DNA of 64,000 nt from Phlebotomus papatasi. Its lineage: Eukaryota > Arthropoda > Insecta > Diptera > Psychodidae. The notes below the pieces were generated by a model. The model was not told the DNA's origin and ran no database searches. It saw only the letters and a program-made list of their open reading frames with translations. Position numbers and translations under genes: made by a program. Below are positions 50,189 to 60,959 of this stretch, in pieces (positions within the stretch are counted from its first letter, which is position 1; every line of letters starts with the position of its first letter). Location: NCBI RefSeq assembly GCF_024763615.1, contig NC_077223.1, positions 11,532,001-11,596,000 on the forward strand, written 5' to 3'.

Positions 50189-50389
50189 GCGAAAACCTCA
50201 AAATCTAACACCACCTTTAAGTTCCGACGGTGGTTCGTCGACGTCTGGCCAAAGTCCGACGAGCACGCACAATGGTAGTCCACCACCGGCTGTGAAACGG
50301 CCACTAATGAACAGTGAAAAGTATATGGAGGGTCCTGTGAGCAAAAAGACACGAATTAGTCGTGTTGGAAATGCTAATCATGATACGAG
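50189..50389 (+). CDS. Su(Tpl): ELL/Su(Tpl) coding exon f (basic, Ser/Pro-rich middle region)
   Basis: Begins RKPQNLTPPLSSDGG, continues through an STSGQSPTSTHNGSPPP stretch and ends VSKKTRISRVGNANHDTR. It is disordered in character, with a basic cluster (AVKRP, SKKTR) that could be a nuclear localisation signal; that is inference from composition. The acceptor is TTTTAAG ending at 50188 (AAG rather than CAG). The donor at 50390 is GTTACA, a weak site, but the phase (2 into 2) joins cleanly to the next exon. Introns of 92 and 65 bp separate e, f and g, a short-intron cluster typical of compact insect exons. Confidence 0.82.
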
Positions 50390-50454
50390 GTTACAATTTT
50401 TTTCCCTTAGTTTTATCGGAAAATTTTAATCTTAACCACGTTCTTTTAAAACAG

Positions 50455-50547
50455 ACGAGGAGTGACTGATTCTCGGGATTCCGCTAATATGAATCCTCGT
50501 TCAAGGGAGCATCATGAAGATATGAGATCGTCTAGTAGTTATTATGG
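50455..50547 (+). CDS. Su(Tpl): ELL/Su(Tpl) coding exon g (linker)
   Basis: A 93-nt exon encoding RGVTDSRDSANMNPRSREHH, then EDMRSSSSYYG. It is the hydrophilic linker between the two conserved domains. The acceptor is AAAACAG ending at 50454 and a strong GTAAGT donor starts at 50548. It is not diagnostic alone; assignment rests on phase continuity (2 to 2), strong sites, coding-like composition and position between e/f and h. Confidence 0.78.
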
Positions 50548-51190
50548 GTAAGTGCATTTATTTATTTAAATAAAATTTAATATATTAAAAAATTTAAAAA
50601 AAGATAAAACCTTCTATATTGATATAAGTATTCAATGTAATAGATGCTGAGGATTTGATTGATTGATTGCCCAAAAGAAAAATTTGTGTTTATTTAAGCA
50701 ACAATATCTTATCGGTTTCAGCTGATATACAAAATTTTCCGCACAAAATTGGCAATTTGAAGTGTTTGAGAAAGATATTTAAATAGAATTGTTGAAATTT
50801 TTCATGAGAGATTTTTCGGAGTTTCCTCGAAATATTATGTACGGGAGAGCGGGGATGTTTGGGATACTTTTTTGTGTTTTGGCTTTGAGGCGTTATGGCG
50901 TAAAGCCAATAAAATGTTTAATCTGTCGTATCGTTCATAATAACCTCAATCTAGATCATAATTCAGTATTTCTGTTTACTAAGAACTTCAAACCTGCATC
51001 AAGTAGTTTATCGTGAAAAATTTCATCCGTGGATTGCATTCTAGAAACCAGTTTGATGAATTTTTAAAGAATAGTTTGTTGAAACTAATCAATAAAACCG
51101 AAAATAAGCATTCTTTTCATTCTTTTAGTTCAAAAACATCTTAATACGGCTAACGTTTGCATAGTGATTTATTTTGGCATTGAATAAACG

Positions 51191-52150
51191 AGCAGTAAAA
51201 AGTCAAATTTGTTCAGCAAAAAATTTAAAATGATCAGTAAAAAATAAAAAAATGGTCAGTAAAAAATAAAAAAGGGCAGCAAAAAGTTTAAAAAGATCAG
51301 TAAAAAATTAAAAAAAAAGAGCAGTACTTTATTAAAAGCGGTCAGTAAAAAATGAAAAGTGGTCAGCAAAAAATTAAACATTATCAGTAAAAAGTAAAAG
51401 ATTTTTATTTTCTACTGACCACTTTTGATTTTCTACTGATCAAATTTTATTTTTTACTGCTCATTTTTAATTTTTTTACTGACCATATTTTATTTTTCAC
51501 TGATCACTTTTAATTTTTTGCTGATCACTTTTTATTTTTTACTGACCAGCTTAGCTTTTATTCTTTGCTGACCACTTTTAATTTTTTACTGACCACTTTT
51601 AATTTTTTACTGACCATATTTAATTTTTTACTGTTCACTTTTAATTTTATGCTGAACAATTTTTATTTTTTACTGACCACTTTTAATTTACTTACCAATT
51701 TTGATTTTTTACTGCTCGTATTTAATTTATTTTTTTTAAATCGGTCAGTATTTTTATTTTTTGCTGACCACTTTTAATATTTTACTGCCTCTTTTAATTT
51801 TTTGCTGACCAATTTTTTTACTGCTCATTTTTAATTTTTTACTGCTTTTTCAATTTTTTTTGCTGCTCATTTTTAATTTTTTTGCTGATAAACTGGAATA
51901 TTTTTACTGCTCATTTTTAATTTTTTACTGACTATATTTTCTTTTACTGACCATTTTTAATTTTTTGCTGATTATTTTTTTATTTTTTCTGATCAACTCG
52001 AATATATCTACTGATCAATTCGAAGTTTTTACTGACCAAATTTAACTTTTTACTGACAAAATTGAAAATTTTTGCTGATTATTTCGAATTATTTGCTGAT
52101 CAAATTTGATTTTCTGCTGTCCACTTTTGACTTTTTACTGACCATTTGTT
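51191..52150. repeat. Inverted minisatellite, unit about 20 bp (ACTGACC/ACTGATC/ACTGCTC + T/A tract)
   Basis: From 51191 to about 51395 units read GGTCAGTAAAAAATTAAAA-like. From about 51400 to 52150 they read as the complement, TTTTTTACTGACCACTTTT-like, some 35 degenerate copies. The array is thus a head-to-head inverted repeat with a long right arm. The ACTG(A/C)YC core is kept while the T/A spacer drifts. It fills part of ELL intron g-h. A small block of the same unit lies at 617-712. Confidence 0.9.
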
Positions 52151-52456
52151 TTTTTGCCATTTATTTTAGGTTTTTCTTTTAGTACAGTAGACTAGACTCT
52201 CGCTTAATCGGTTGTCCTAGCTAGTACAATAAGTAACTTATTAAGTATTTAATAAGTTCTTAACTCAATGATTCAATTTTAAGAAGTTGTATAATAATGT
52301 CTATAAAAAAACATGAAAAAGATACAAAAGTCAACCTTTTGTGGCGGATAGCAAAACTAATATGGCATGACACACATCCTTAACACTAAGTACTTAATCA
52401 AGGACTTACAATTAAGCACTTTATAAGTAGTTTCTCTAATGCCTATAAAACACATA

Positions 52457-52773
52457 GGGGAAAATACTCTCCCTTCGAACGTTCATGCCTTCGAATAATG
52501 TGAATTTTCTTTTATTTTTTTTTCCTAAGAGACTTACGAATTTCTTTTAAATATTAACTAGCTTATCAATTATTGATAATTATGTATAATGGTCTCTACA
52601 CACTAGAGAAATTTATAACCATATTGAAGAGTTTTTCCTACACAAGTGTAGAAATTTGCTTTAATATGGACATAAATTTATCTAGTGTGTCGAAGCCATA
52701 AGTCTTTTAGAAAAAAAAAAAGGATTTCGCATTATTCGAAGGCATGAGCGTTCTAAAGGAGAGTACTTTCCCC
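52457..52773. mobile_element. MITE family K, copy 3, split by a nested hairpin
   Basis: GGGGAAAATACTCTCCCTTC … GGAGAGTACTTTCCCC, TA flanks. The body is interrupted at 52591-52698 by a different hairpin. Confidence 0.88.
52591..52698. mobile_element. Short hairpin MITE nested in K3
   Basis: GGTCTCTACACACTAGAGAA … GTGTGTCGAAGCCAT with inner arms ATAACCATATTGAAG/CTTTAATATGGACAT. It resembles family J in its outer CTCTACACA word but not in its interior. Confidence 0.7.
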
Positions 52774-53024
52774 TATTTTTAATTCATCATATTTTCTTTA
52801 TTTCTCAATCTAAAAATAAAAAAGAAACATTTTTACCGCTAGTTGTGCAACTGTTGCCGGACGGAACGAATGTTCTCCTTAAATTCTTTAAAATTGTAAT
52901 TGTTTCAAATGCATCTGGAATAAGAATTCGATAGGACGATTGGTTAAAAGATATAAATTAATATTGAAAATTTTGTAAAATGTAGGCTCTCGGATTTTAT
53001 GGGGCTTAAGGAAAGGTACGGGTA

Positions 53025-53280
53025 CACTGAGAGAAATCCGAAAAAGTTAAAATAACATTCCGGAAATGTTAATTTTATCCTGCAGTATTGATCCGAAATC
53101 AGTGTAAATATTACTCTTTTTAGGTGTATTGGGGGTTAAAGTTACCCTTTTTCATGTTAATTTTACCCTTAAAAAGGTGTAAAATTAACATTAAAAAATG
53201 TTAATATATTTTTACACCTAAAAAAAAGTGTAAAAGTTATGAGGAAAAAAAGTTAATCGCACCCTCTTTTTTTCTCAGTG
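53025..53280 (+). mobile_element. MITE family G, copy 2 (256 bp)
   Basis: CACTGAGAGAAATCCGAAAA … CTTTTTTTCTCAGTG; close to G1 in sequence and length. Flanks TA / AA do not match, unlike G1. Confidence 0.9.
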
Positions 53281-53295
53281 AAATTATTGGGACTA

Positions 53296-53731
53296 CACTC
53301 AGTCCCGGCATTATGCACTTCGGGATTATGCACCTGACGCAATTATGCACATACAATTATGCAAGTTTGCCTACAATTGGGAGTCAATTTATGATATCAT
53401 TTTTGAAATATGCCTGAATGTATACTATTTTTCGACGCGGGAAATTTGAATACATTGTGCTTCTTTTTCAGAATAAAACTTTAATTCCTTTTATTAAAGT
53501 AAAATTTTTAAATATTCTAATCATTTATTGTAAAACTCTTGCCAAAAAGTACTGTTTGTTAATGCATTTCTATTCAACAGTTGAATCTTTTTTGTTTTGT
53601 CTACTTTTACTCCGCGCGAAATATTCAAAAAAAAAAAAAACCCTGCGAGTAGGCAAATTTTCTCGATGCATAATGCCATTTCGCGTGTTTTTTTACGGTT
53701 CCAAAAATGTGCATAATCCTGAAACTGGGTG
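53296..53731. mobile_element. MITE family W, copy 1 (436 bp, TA target)
   Basis: CACTCAGTCCCGGCATTATG … GCATAATCCTGAAACTGGGTG between TA dinucleotides, with ATTATGCAC repeated four times on the left. Interior frames are without resemblance to known proteins. Related to 56771. Confidence 0.7.
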
Positions 53732-53879
53732 TAAAAGGAGAGCCTTGCGTTATACTCACCAAATCAAAATACAAACAAGAATGTTAAATTATATTATTCC
53801 ATTGAACTTCACTTTAGATTCAGTCACTAAAAACATTAAAATTTTGTGAATGCATTTCACATTTTAATAATAACATTTA

Positions 53880-54946
53880 GGGTAAGTGCTCATAATTTTG
53901 GACAGTTTCTAAATTTGGACACTTTGAGGGTAAAATTGGACACTAAAAATAAATTGATTAAAATGATGGATTTTTATTCCAATATTTGATGAAAAATGAA
54001 TTCTATCTAAATATTTGTTCTTTTTGGAAGATTTTGACACTAAATACGTTAAATTTTGAATATGATTTGAGTTGAAATTGCTTTGTTGAAAATTCAGTGT
54101 GAGCAATTGCTTACGAGAAATATGACAGAACTTCGTGGCTTACTTCAGTCTTATTTAGTTTTGGTGAAGTACTAACAAAGTTTGTTCGCTGTTTTTGAAT
54201 GATATTATTGAATATTCATTGAATATTGTGTTGATTCACGTTAGTGGTGATTTGTACATTTGATCTGAAGTGAGATTTGCCTTGTGAATTAGATTTTTCG
54301 TGTGAAAAATGGGAAATTTTTTAAGGCATTTACCAGTGAGGTGATGATTCTTATTTTGGACAGGTGTTTTTCTCACGAAATTTCGTGAAGTTTTAGCTTT
54401 TGTGATGACTAGGTTGGACAAATGCCTGGAGAAACAAAGGAGCATCATCTCTACGAAAGAGATGTAGCGAGAAATGCCTTGAAAGGCTCCCGGAAAGGTC
54501 AGGGAATGAGCGAATCCGCACGTACTTGGAGTATCGAAGTCAACTCACTTTAATGAATGATATGGAAAGTTTCCGGGCTTCTTGTGACATTCTACGTTTC
54601 CCTTACATGAACAGGAAGAGGACTTGGTAAGATTGGCTCATCAAATGAAGAACAATGGGCATCCTGTTGAGGCGGATTATCTGTCCAAATTTACAGAAAG
54701 TTATAAAAATTAATAACCAAGTTGTCCAAAATAAGAGTCAAATTCACCTCTACATATCAATTCATTTTTAAACGTATTAAAACTAATTTTAATAAAAATA
54801 AGTCGATAAATAGCTTGCTAAGTTTCTAAACAACCCTTCTGAAAAGAGAGTAACAAAAAAAGTCAATTAGTATTGAAAATATCGCACTTCAAACTTGGGA
54901 TATCGATGCTTATATGCAGACTGTCCAAAATTATGAGCACTTCCCC
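53880..54946 (-). mobile_element. MITE family A, copy 4 (inverted), best-preserved transposase relic
   Basis: Inverted relative of A1-A3. The plus strand at 54422-54550 reads MPGETKEHHLYERDVARNAL, then KGSRKGQGMSESARTWSIE, then stops. After frameshifts it continues EEDLVRLAHQMKNNGHPVE (about 54610-54670). This fits the two helix-turn-helix halves (psq/brinker-like, then CENP-B type) of pogo/Tigger transposases. The catalytic DDE region is absent, so it is non-autonomous. Confidence 0.9.
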
Positions 54947-56183
54947 TATGGTTATGAGTTTTGAATTGTCAAATTGTTTCATCTTTTTCTATCCGACGAC
55001 TAACATGTGTCCATCAATCGCATTATCTGTTTCAGTTTTCACTTTTTGCCACCAGATGTCACTACTGTTGCCCAAAATATGCCTTAACTAAGGACTTAAT
55101 AAGTACTTATTAAGTACTTATTTTATGCATTTGGACAAGGCTCTTTTAGCCAGACCTTTTCAATCCGGTTACTTTTTAATTCACTCCCGAATTTCTCGAT
55201 AATTTGAATGATATTTTGCTATACTATTCCTGTCATTAATATCCCCATTCTCCTGTGTGTTTCTCTTATTCTCAGTTCTATGAAGAACAATTAGGTTTTT
55301 CTTCAAATCCGAAACTCAAATTTTTGTTTCTCTTTAATTATAAATTTCTAATGAAAATCATCAAGATGTCGTCGTATAATATCTTATTCAATTTCAAAGG
55401 TTTAATTTTGATTTCTGTTGTACGGAAAGTGTAGATGATAAAAAAAAGTATATTGATGAAGTATGTGTTGTATATTTGGTATTATGTTGTGTGTGGTTTA
55501 AAAAAAAAGAGAAAGGCACAATACTACTCAAGTCAATTCACAACGACTCATAAGACATTATTGTGTGCCGTATTTTTTTTCTTCTTACACATAAAATTTG
55601 TCTCTAAAGACACTATCATTTCTTTCCTTGGGTACCTTGAGTTCGCATGCGAAATCGTGATTTGTTACATTAAGTAGATGTTGGTGTGACTGTAGTATTG
55701 TTTTTTTTTGCTTACTCCTCTTCTACCACCATATTGAAATGAGTAATATACTTTAAAAATAAAAAGAAGAAAAAAAACTGAATTATATTGTTGAAATGGT
55801 ATTATACAAGGAAGGAAGAAAAACTGCACATACGGTTGATTGAATGAGAATGTTTCTATGTTGATTTGGGGTAAGGGGATTTCTGTTGTTGTATTTTTTT
55901 GCCTCCTTAAGACTTTTTTCCTCGAGAATTGTGTCGAAGTGTGAATAATGGCAACCCTTGGTCGCCTTTATCAATGTTTCACTGTCTCTTTTCACTATCA
56001 ATTGTATAAATGTTGAAAGGTCCGGAAGTTTAATTATCATTGAATGTTGCCCACTTTTCTTGTATTCCTTTTTTTTATATTGCTCGAACTCCACAGAGAT
56101 AGCAATATATAAAATAATCCCTTGATTTTTCGATATCACGAAACTCGATATTTCACCATCTCTTAAGGTTCCATTTTCCACAT
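54947..56183. other. ELL intron g-h stretch, nothing recognised
   Basis: AT-rich. AAGTACTTATTAAGTACTT near 55110 echoes similar words at 52220-52430. A 132-codon minus-strand frame (55783-56181) has no recognisable domain and abuts a MITE; probably chance. Confidence 0.45.
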
Positions 56184-56437
56184 CACCGAGAAAAAAAAGA
56201 AGGTGCGATTAACTTTTTTTCCTCATAACTTTAACACTTTTTAGGTGTAAAAATATATCAACATTTTTTAATGTCACTTTTACACCTTTTTAAAAGCAAA
56301 ATCAACATGAAAAAGGGTAACTTTAACCCCCAATATACCTAAAAAGGGTAATATTTACACCGATTTTGGATCAATACTGCAGGATTAAATTAACATTTCC
56401 GGAATGTTATTTTAACTTTTTCGGATATCTCTCAGTC
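56184..56437 (-). mobile_element. MITE family G, copy 3 (inverted, 254 bp)
   Basis: CACCGAGAAAAAAAAGAAGG … TCGGATATCTCTCAGTC with AT on both outer flanks. Confidence 0.88.
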
Positions 56438-56770
56438 ATGGTATCAGATGATTTTAAATAGAAAAACAACGTCACGTTCAAAGGTTAAAAAATACTATCG
56501 GATGAGTATTTCTCAAACGATTGGGACTAGTTTAGATTCATTGGAGAGGCATTCGTGTACCGATTTCAACTGTTTATGGACCGATTAATTAGTTTTTCTT
56601 CTAACAAAATTTGGTGCAATTTTAATATGAATCAGGAATCTATTTAAATTAGCTGTGAACTAATATAATATTACATAAATACGAAATTAAAAGATGACGG
56701 AAACTTGATTTTACTGTTTGAGCTCCATAGAACGAGAACAGTAATACCTCGATTTTGAGTTGTATAGATA

Positions 56771-57095
56771 CAGGGGGTCCCGGGATTATGTATATTTTCG
56801 GGACCGAAGAAAATCGCGCGAAATGGCTATATGCATACAGAAAATTTGCATACCTCCAGGAGATTTCTTTCGAATATGTTACAAAAACGCCGTAAAATAT
56901 GCAAAATATATTTGGCGTCAATTTCCCGGGATATTTTCAGCGCTAACGATTTATAAGAAGGTGATTTCAAATTTACCGCGTCGAAAAAATTGCATACATT
57001 TAGGGGTATTTTATTTGCAAAATGATTTAACAAATTAGGCAAAGATGCATAGATAGGTTTGCATTATCCCATTTATGCATAATTCCAGGACCCCC
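56771..57095. mobile_element. MITE family W, copy 2 (325 bp, TA target)
   Basis: CAGGGGGTCCCGGGATTATG … GCATAATTCCAGGACCCCC, TA flanks. Words TATGCATA and TTGCATA recur. Encodes no protein that I recognise. Confidence 0.78.
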
Positions 57096-57109
57096 TATAC
57101 TTCGATTCC

Positions 57110-57450
57110 TTACAAATATCGAAGGTTTAAAAGTCTCTTTAGAGTGTATTTCGCAACTGATGGTGTCTTATTTGAGCTCGTTGGAAAGGTCTTGAAAATT
57201 CTCATAAGACTGAAGTGCTTCCAATCGGTTTATGAACCAGTAATGAATCGGTTATGAGCCGATAAATTATTTTTATCCGAAAGTCAGTTTTATTACTCAT
57301 AAGCTATTTTGGGAGATCTCTTGAGTGATTTGTAAATCGGTTCAAATCGGTTAAAATCGGTTGTGAATCGGTAAACGGTAAATGATGTTAAAGTACTTTT
57401 AAGGTACATTTTCAAAGTCATGAGTTTGAACATTTCGCAAAGTATGGGAC
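57110..57450. repeat. Repeat family V, copy 2
   Basis: TTTGAGCTCGTTGGAAAGGT, then AATCGGTTATGAGCCGATAA, then five AATCGG words (57320-57375), then CATGAGTTTGAACATTTCGC; collinear with 41450-41820. A weaker relative may lie at 56500-56660. Confidence 0.65.
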
Positions 57451-57493
57451 GATGTCACATTCTTTTTCGGAAATTATAGAACAAAATGAGTTA

Positions 57494-58058
57494 GGGTATG
57501 TGTACCAAATTCCGGCCAGCTTGCAATTTCGGCCACCTTTTTTGTTCCTCGAATTTCCATGAACTTTTAGATTTTACGTACTCTAGAGATTATACAATTA
57601 CAACTGTAATTGAACTAATGTAAATCAAATATCACACAAATCTAAACAAAATTAAAACTTATGATGAGTTTTGTATAGCCTTAAATAGGAACAGCATTGT
57701 ATCTTTAGGCATGAAATAAACTTCAAATTGAATTGAATTGAAAAGAATAACAAAAATGTAGCTTCGATAAACGCGATGACGTGAGAAAGATATTGGAAGA
57801 ATTCCTGAAGGGCAAGGAACTATGAGAATGAAGGTGGCCGAAATAGGGCACCAAAGCTATGTCTATATTTTTATTAATTTTAAAATGTATTAAGAATAAT
57901 TTTAGAGTAAATAAAGACGGTAAACTCTTTACAAGGTTCCAAGCAACACTCTTTCAGAAGAAAGAATAAAAAAATCAATTTGGATTTAAAATATTACATT
58001 TCAAACTTGATACTTTGACGCTTGCATGCAACTATGCCGAAATTTGGCACACTTACCC
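57494..58058. mobile_element. MITE family B, copy 4 (565 bp), with small insertion
   Basis: GGGTATGTGTACCAAATTCC … AATTTGGCACACTTACCC, TA flanks. About 145 bp at 57597-57742, ending in TTGAATTGAATTG, has no counterpart in B1 and looks like a retroelement 3' tail. Confidence 0.88.
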
Positions 58059-58228
58059 TATACGAAACGCCCATTATCCGAACATTCAAAATTTTTACTT
58101 ATGGTTTTTTTTTGTTGAAAAAGTACACGAGTAATAAATTTTGAAGGTTATAGCTTGAATTTTCGAGCATTCTGCAAAGCTTAGAACCTTTACCACTAGT
58201 TTACTTTAATCAATGTCTTTTACCACAG

Positions 58229-58441
58229 TTCCAATTCAACGCCAACCACACAAGAGTCTGAGGATAGTGGACTGAGCTTAAGCTACTCAGTACTGAGATC
58301 GGATGCGGCCCAGCGGTTCCTATCAACAAGCTCATCGTCAGCTGACACAGATGCACAACATCATCACCGGTATGAGGAGGATGTAAATGACCTAAGGAAT
58401 GAATCTGTAAAACACAATGGAGTCACTCATGATTTCAGCAG
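58229..58441 (+). CDS. Su(Tpl): ELL/Su(Tpl) coding exon h (serine-rich linker)
   Basis: Encodes SNSTPTTQESEDSGLSLSYS, a run of serines before ADTDAQHHHRYEED, and ends VKHNGVTHDFSR. Acceptor TTTTACCACAG ends at 58228 and a strong GTGAGT donor starts at 58442. It is 213 nt, phase 2 at both ends. The acidic and serine-rich composition suits the linker preceding the occludin-homology domain. The 7.7-kb intron before it holds the inverted minisatellite and many MITEs. Confidence 0.82.
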
Positions 58442-58839
58442 GTGAGTATCTTTGCAAAGAATATCTCTCAAAGCCCCATTCCATTACGAATTACTATAAA
58501 TTATATCAGGTCAATTGGATAAAAAAAAAGTATTGTCCAATTTTTCCAGTTTAGTCTCAAGCAATGCTTTTTTTTTAGTATATTTTTACTAAATACATTT
58601 TCACTGAAATGAAGCGTCTGTTTCTTCGTAAATTTAACAAGGAGGAAAAAACAAGAGCACTTTCTCCTTGTGAAATTAGTACAATCTCTTGCGAAATGAT
58701 TTAAATTTCTTTTTTTTTTTAATTTTGCAATTGAATTTGCAACACTTGTAAAAGATTTTTATTTAAACTAAAAATTCTTTGTAAAAGGGTCAGTAAAGTT
58801 TTCATTTTTACAGAAGGAATTTTTGAAAAATTTTGCAAC

Positions 58840-59250
58840 AGCAAAAGAGCATTTTTAAATTTGATTTGATCACTATGCAACCTAAATATTTAGCTGAGTT
58901 TCTCGTGCTTGGCTCATCGCTAGGTCCTCTTGTCTCGTCGTGCCTAGATCATCGAGCGGCATTCTCCATAACTCACTTTTCATATTGGGAGTATCTCTCT
59001 GGAATTCACTACCTCTAGATAGAGAAAACAGAAATTGATCCAAGCTTTAGTAATGCCTTGACTGCCTTTCTTTTCTTTCCTTTAGTTTAATTTTTCTTTT
59101 GCTTTTTAATTATATTGTACTGTCTCCTCCCTGGCTTATACAACCTGAGAAAGAGCATTTCCACCGATATTTTTCTTGCCTGTTATTATACCTGTAAGAG
59201 ACGCACAGTTTCAAAGGCAGTTCGATTTTAAATAAATAAGTAAATAAATA
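58840..59250 (+). mobile_element. Probable non-LTR retrotransposon 3' end
   Basis: Broken frames (CLDHRAAFSITHFSYW, then EYLSGIHYL and a stop at 59015) resemble a decayed …F…W..LP… C-terminus. They are followed by a GC-richer UTR-like segment and a TAAATAAATAAGTAAATAAAT tail. Clade unknown. Confidence 0.45.
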
Positions 59251-59824
59251 AAATTCATAGGGGAAATATATTTTTTGAAAAAGAAAAAATCGCAAAGAAA
59301 AGCTGTCCCTTCTTAACCGTCTTTTTCTTTTCTATCACGGTCTTCGTTTTCTTTTTGGTCATCTGAAACAGTGAGAAAATCTCAAATGTTCCAAATTGTA
59401 ATTTATTCCAAATCACCTAATTTTACCGAAGAGAAAATGTATTAAAAAAATTGTTCCAAATAGGCTTCTTTTCTACACACATGCACCGTCAAATTCTAAT
59501 CAGAACTTCTTAGGTTAAGCTCTCAATTTTTTTTTAAGGATTAATAGCTCTTGCGACTAAAGCTGATATCCCTCGATTTGCACCAGAAATAAACAAATAT
59601 TTTTGGCTTATTTTTATTTAAACTATGTTGCTTGTTGATTTGATGTTCGCCGGGGTTTGCCAATATTTCTCAGCGATATTTTGTAAGGCATAGTTGATTT
59701 CGTTGCTGGAAAAAATTCTGAAAACAAAAATTCTGAAAACTAAACCCTGAAAAAGTCAAAATAAAAATAGAGAATTGTATGTGAAATAATTTCCCAAAAT
59801 ACAGAAAATTTCCTTTTAAGGGCA

Positions 59825-60073
59825 CACTGAGAAAAAAAGAGGCTACGATTAACTTTTTTTCGTCATAACTTTAACACTTTTCGGGTGTAAAAACATATCA
59901 ACATTTTTTAATGTTAATTTCATACCTTTTGAGGGTAAAATCAACATGAAAGAAGGATAACTTTAACCCATAATACACCTAAAAAGGGTAATATTTACAC
60001 TGATTTCGGAGCAATTCTGTAGGGGGTAAAATTAACATTTTCGGAATGTTATTTTAACTTTTTCGGATTTCCA
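59825..60073 (-). mobile_element. MITE family G, copy 4 (inverted, right tip lost)
   Basis: CACTGAGAAAAAAAGAGGCT … TAACTTTTTCGGATTTCC. The terminal CTCAGTG is missing. Confidence 0.85.
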
Positions 60074-60136
60074 ATCCGTGCACTTTTGAAAATTCGAAAA
60101 TTTCAGAATTGCGTTATATTCTTGTATAAAATCTTA

Positions 60137-60534
60137 GAATCATATTGACAATAAAATGCTCGCCATAGCTTCACCGTATTTCGTTAATTTACGCATATTC
60201 ATCGCAATTCTTACGCGAATTTTCCATTACCGTATTACCTTATCTCATACTCGGTGGCACTAGGTGAAAATAATATATAAGAAAATTGAAGAAATAAAAT
60301 GAAAATTCGATAAATAGTGAGCAAAAAAAACTGTAAGAGAAATTAATCGTACTTTTTTTTGCTCACCGTTTATCGCATTTTCGTTTTATTTCTTCAATTT
60401 TCTCATATTATTTTCACCAAGTGCCACAGCGTATGAGACATGGTAATACGGTAATCGAGAATTTGCGTAAGAATTGCAATGAAAATGCGTAAATTAACGA
60501 AATACGTTGAGCATTTTACTGGCAATATGATTCT
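60137..60534. repeat. Long foldback (family Z), arms about 190 nt
   Basis: AATCATATTGACAATAAAAT … ACTGGCAATATGATT; the paired interior includes CCGTATTACCTTATCTCATA/GAGACATGGTAATACGG and TTCTTCAATTTTC. The loop is about 30 bp. No coding. Confidence 0.8.
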
Positions 60535-60959
60535 GGCCTAACTCCAACAAGCAATTGTAAATTAATTATGACACTCTTTTAAAATTCAGGATTTTGGCGT
60601 TTGAGTTTTTGGTTTTCGGGATTTTGGATTTCGAAATTTTGGATTTCGAAAAAAGAGAATTTTATTTATTTTCTGAAGCCTGTTTTACATCAAGAAATTA
60701 GTATAAAGGATTTTCTACAATTTTTGATTTTCCTAATCCTTGTTTACTGCTTAAGTGTCGTTTCCCGGATGTTCTTAAAGGATTACTAAGAGAGAGACAT
60801 TCTTAAATAGTGTACGCTGTTCACAACTAAGATATTTACAACGATTTGTTGATAATTATTCATGAAAATATTTTTTTTTATAATTATTAAGAAATATTCT
60901 TATTCGTGATATGTCGGTTTTGTGAAAAATCTGAGTCAAATTCTGAAAAATTTAAAGTA

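Noticed and set aside
51191..52150. CRISPR-like repeat array
   Set aside because: Repeats are degenerate, spacers are not unique, and the genome is eukaryotic; it is a minisatellite.
55783..56181. 132-codon minus-strand frame
   Set aside because: No recognisable motif, ends beside a MITE, and has no splice or promoter context; kept only as an unexplained open frame.
58840..59018. Additional ELL exon (61-codon frame)
   Set aside because: No suitable acceptor-donor pair in phase, and the peptide looks like a decayed retroelement C-terminus.
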